Of a stretch of 64,000 nucleotides of DNA, positions 62,396-64,000 are shown piece after piece. Within the stretch, counting starts at the first letter, position 1, and each line of letters opens with the position of its first letter. The stretch is from Selaginella tamariscina (lineage: Eukaryota > Streptophyta > Lycopodiopsida > Selaginellales > Selaginellaceae), in assembly GCA_003024785.1 (NCBI GenBank), contig PUQB01000260.1, positions 106,230 to 170,229 of the forward strand. The letters run 5' to 3'. Below the pieces are notes generated by a model. That model searched no databases and had not been told where the DNA came from. It worked only from the letters and a program-made list of their open reading frames with translations. The translations under genes were made by a program, and so were the position numbers.

Positions 62396-64000
62396 TTATG
62401 GATCGTTGGGGTACTCAGTTGAGACCCAATCTATCCACTTGTTCAGGTCCTCAACCATGGTCTTATCCTTCTCAACGGCAAACACACATGTATGCCGAAG
62501 GTAACACTCCTTCAAGACGGACCCCCTAGTGCAGTAGTCAAAAACCCACGCATCACTGTGAGGACCCCTGATCAAGTTGACGATGCTCCGTGCCGCTTGA
62601 CTTGTAATGTTTGGATAACGTACATTGCCGAATACGTCACTCATACCTATCGGTGTATCGGATGGAGGTTCAGGGCCGTTGGAGTGCAAACAGATGCCTG
62701 GCCAGTCATTTGGAAGCTTGAAATTGTTTGGCGCATTCCTAACAACCAAGTGAACAACAGTATCAATGCACTTGGGATTAGCATCGTTCATATAAAATCC
62801 TGTCCAACGATGTCTATTCTTCTTGGCGAAGGCGAAGGCAAAAGTATCGGTGACATGAGCAAGAATCAAGAAATAAATACCTGAAAAAGTAGGTATCAGT
62901 GAAGAGCGCAAGCATGAATTCAATAATAAATACCTTCTATGTATATGCTTGCACGGCTAAGTTTCTCCACCAGATCCTCTAGTGCCCTATCTGTCGAAAG
63001 ATTTTTTGACACCCGCCGATCCATCACGAACAATTGAAACGGTTTCCTACAAGCAGTGATGTTACCCCATAAAGTCTCCGAATCTAACAACAAACATCTG
63101 TAGGGCTTGTCGTGATTCGTAGCATCCTCCTTTATAAGGTTCAATTCGGTTCTCCGCTGCTGAAGGACTGCCATAAGAGAAGGCGTCATCCCAATGTTCT
63201 CCTTTTTGGCGTTGGCGTGCAATAGATTCTTGCCTAGATCTTCCGATTGGTTCACCCATTCGACAAGCATATCATCGTTCGTCACATGCAAATATTTGCT
63301 AACCTCTTCATATGTTGAAGTCGAGGTCCAACCCAGTTTGTGGCAGTGTATTCCCAACCACTCCTTGAAATGCCTGACCGTCTTCAACTCCATTGCCTTG
63401 AGATGAAAAGGAGAGGTTGGGCTGCTTGTTATTAATTTGTAGTTTGCCATCGATCACCAAATCAGCCAAGACTTCCATCTCCTCCATCGTTGTTCCATTT
63501 AAAGGCTTCAACCATGTGAGCTTGAAATCGTTGTCTACATCCTTTGTAGATTGAACAGACTTAGCCTTCGGCGTCTTACTGGGTTTCTTTGCAGACTTTT
63601 CTGAGGGCTCCCCTTCACTTGTCTGCTTCTTCTTCAGTGTTCCTTTTGAAAAGGATTCCATAATCCCCAACCATTTGGCAAAGATCCTATCTTCGGGGCA
63701 AGAAATCAACATCATCAGAAAGGATGTTTCCTTCCCGCCCACCTGGGCAAAATCAACTGCTGCAATTTCTTCAACTCTCTGAGGAAAAAGACAGATTAAT
63801 ATACCGGCGAGATAAATCCCGCCCAAACAATTTGCTTACCCGGTATTCCGCAGATTGTGTATTCCCTGCGGTAGCTCTTTGTGGTCGCTGAAGAGATTCC
63901 CACACGGCTCGCGTGTGTTTAAACTTCTCCCATATTTTGCTGTTGTAGTGGTTGGTGTCGGCAGCGTCCCATTCCGCCGATAACTTATGGTACTGCTCGA
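62396..64000 (-). CDS. transposon-borne gene with methyltransferase-like C-terminal domain (partial)
   Basis: Exons at least 64000-63840, 63778-62935 (with one frame change near 63440) and 62881-62396; introns are short and GT-AG. The reading is open across the first junction (SAEYR, then RVEEIAAVDF). It has a basic linker (KKPSKTPKAK), a helical middle (HFKEWLGIHCHKLGW) and a C-terminal part. That part includes RHRWTGFYMND, NDWPGICLHS, FGNVRYP and DAWVFDYCTRGSVLKECY followed by FAVEKD. The last stretch resembles SAM-binding motif I of N6/N4-type DNA methyltransferases (D-x-F/Y-x-G-x-G-S ... E/D), but the glycine loop is altered and no DPPY motif is seen. I do not recognise the family. It could be a captured host gene or a component of the element. 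The 5' end lies outside the window. Confidence 0.5.

Larger units (their letters stand above)
60410..64000. mobile_element. TIR-type DNA transposon, copy T2, runs off the window
   Basis: Starts CATTGTAACTAAAGTGGG at 60410, directly inside the RNase H part of gypsy element 3. The first 1.76 kb match T1. It contains, on the minus strand, a gene with a methyltransferase-like end (64000-62396), an acidic frame (62387-62136) and an FCP1/NIF-like pseudogene (61931-60917). The right end is outside the window, so TIRs cannot be compared. No transposase motif is recognised in this part. Confidence 0.65.

Overview
The window is nuclear DNA of a land plant, most likely a seedless vascular plant, and a Selaginella-type lycophyte is my best guess. 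Spliced genes include a RAR1/CHORD protein with the plant-specific CCCH motif, PLATZ factors, a LAX PANICLE 2-like RAWUL protein and plant-type Ty3/gypsy elements. The PPR gene is built of pure S-type repeats of the kind abundant in lycophytes. A MORN3-like gene is typical of lineages with flagellated sperm. There is also a short TTTAGGG-type tract. Taxon is inference; a k-mer or protein search would settle it. Base composition is AT-rich, with many (TA)n, (CA)n and (CT)n tracts.

Layout. 0.25-5.14 kb: decayed Ty3/gypsy element (minus) with very short LTRs. 5.1-7.5 kb: AT-rich repeats. 7.5-9.35 kb: RING E3 gene (minus), head to head with SmF (10.77-11.38 kb, plus). 14.2-15.7 kb and 24.5-26.1 kb: two PLATZ copies (minus), with a second, more decayed copy of the same gypsy family (16.9-21.5 kb) between them. 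23.5 kb: LRR fragment. 30.6-34.8 kb: tandem pair of unrecognised helical membrane-protein genes (minus). 35.2-36.7 kb: RAR1 (minus), divergent from a broken PPR gene (37.0-38.7 kb). 44.7-47.3 kb: LAX2-like gene. 47.8-48.9 kb: MORN3-like gene. 49.2 kb: tRNA-Lys-like sequence.

51-64 kb is a nested transposon island. A 234-bp MITE shares its terminal sequence with two larger TIR-type elements (T1 at 53.9 kb, T2 from 60.4 kb to beyond the window). Both carry a decayed FCP1/NIF-type HAD phosphatase-like gene, and T2 also carries a spliced gene ending in a methyltransferase-like fold. A Ty3/gypsy element with an extra reading frame downstream of integrase has inserted into T1, and T2 lies inside that gypsy element.

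Two themes recur. Introns often begin with a microsatellite just after the splice donor, and in one gene this offers alternative donors that restore the frame. Several otherwise conserved genes (RAR1, MORN3, PPR, PLATZ copy 2) are broken by 1-2 base indels, often in homopolymers, which could be real decay or long-read assembly error.
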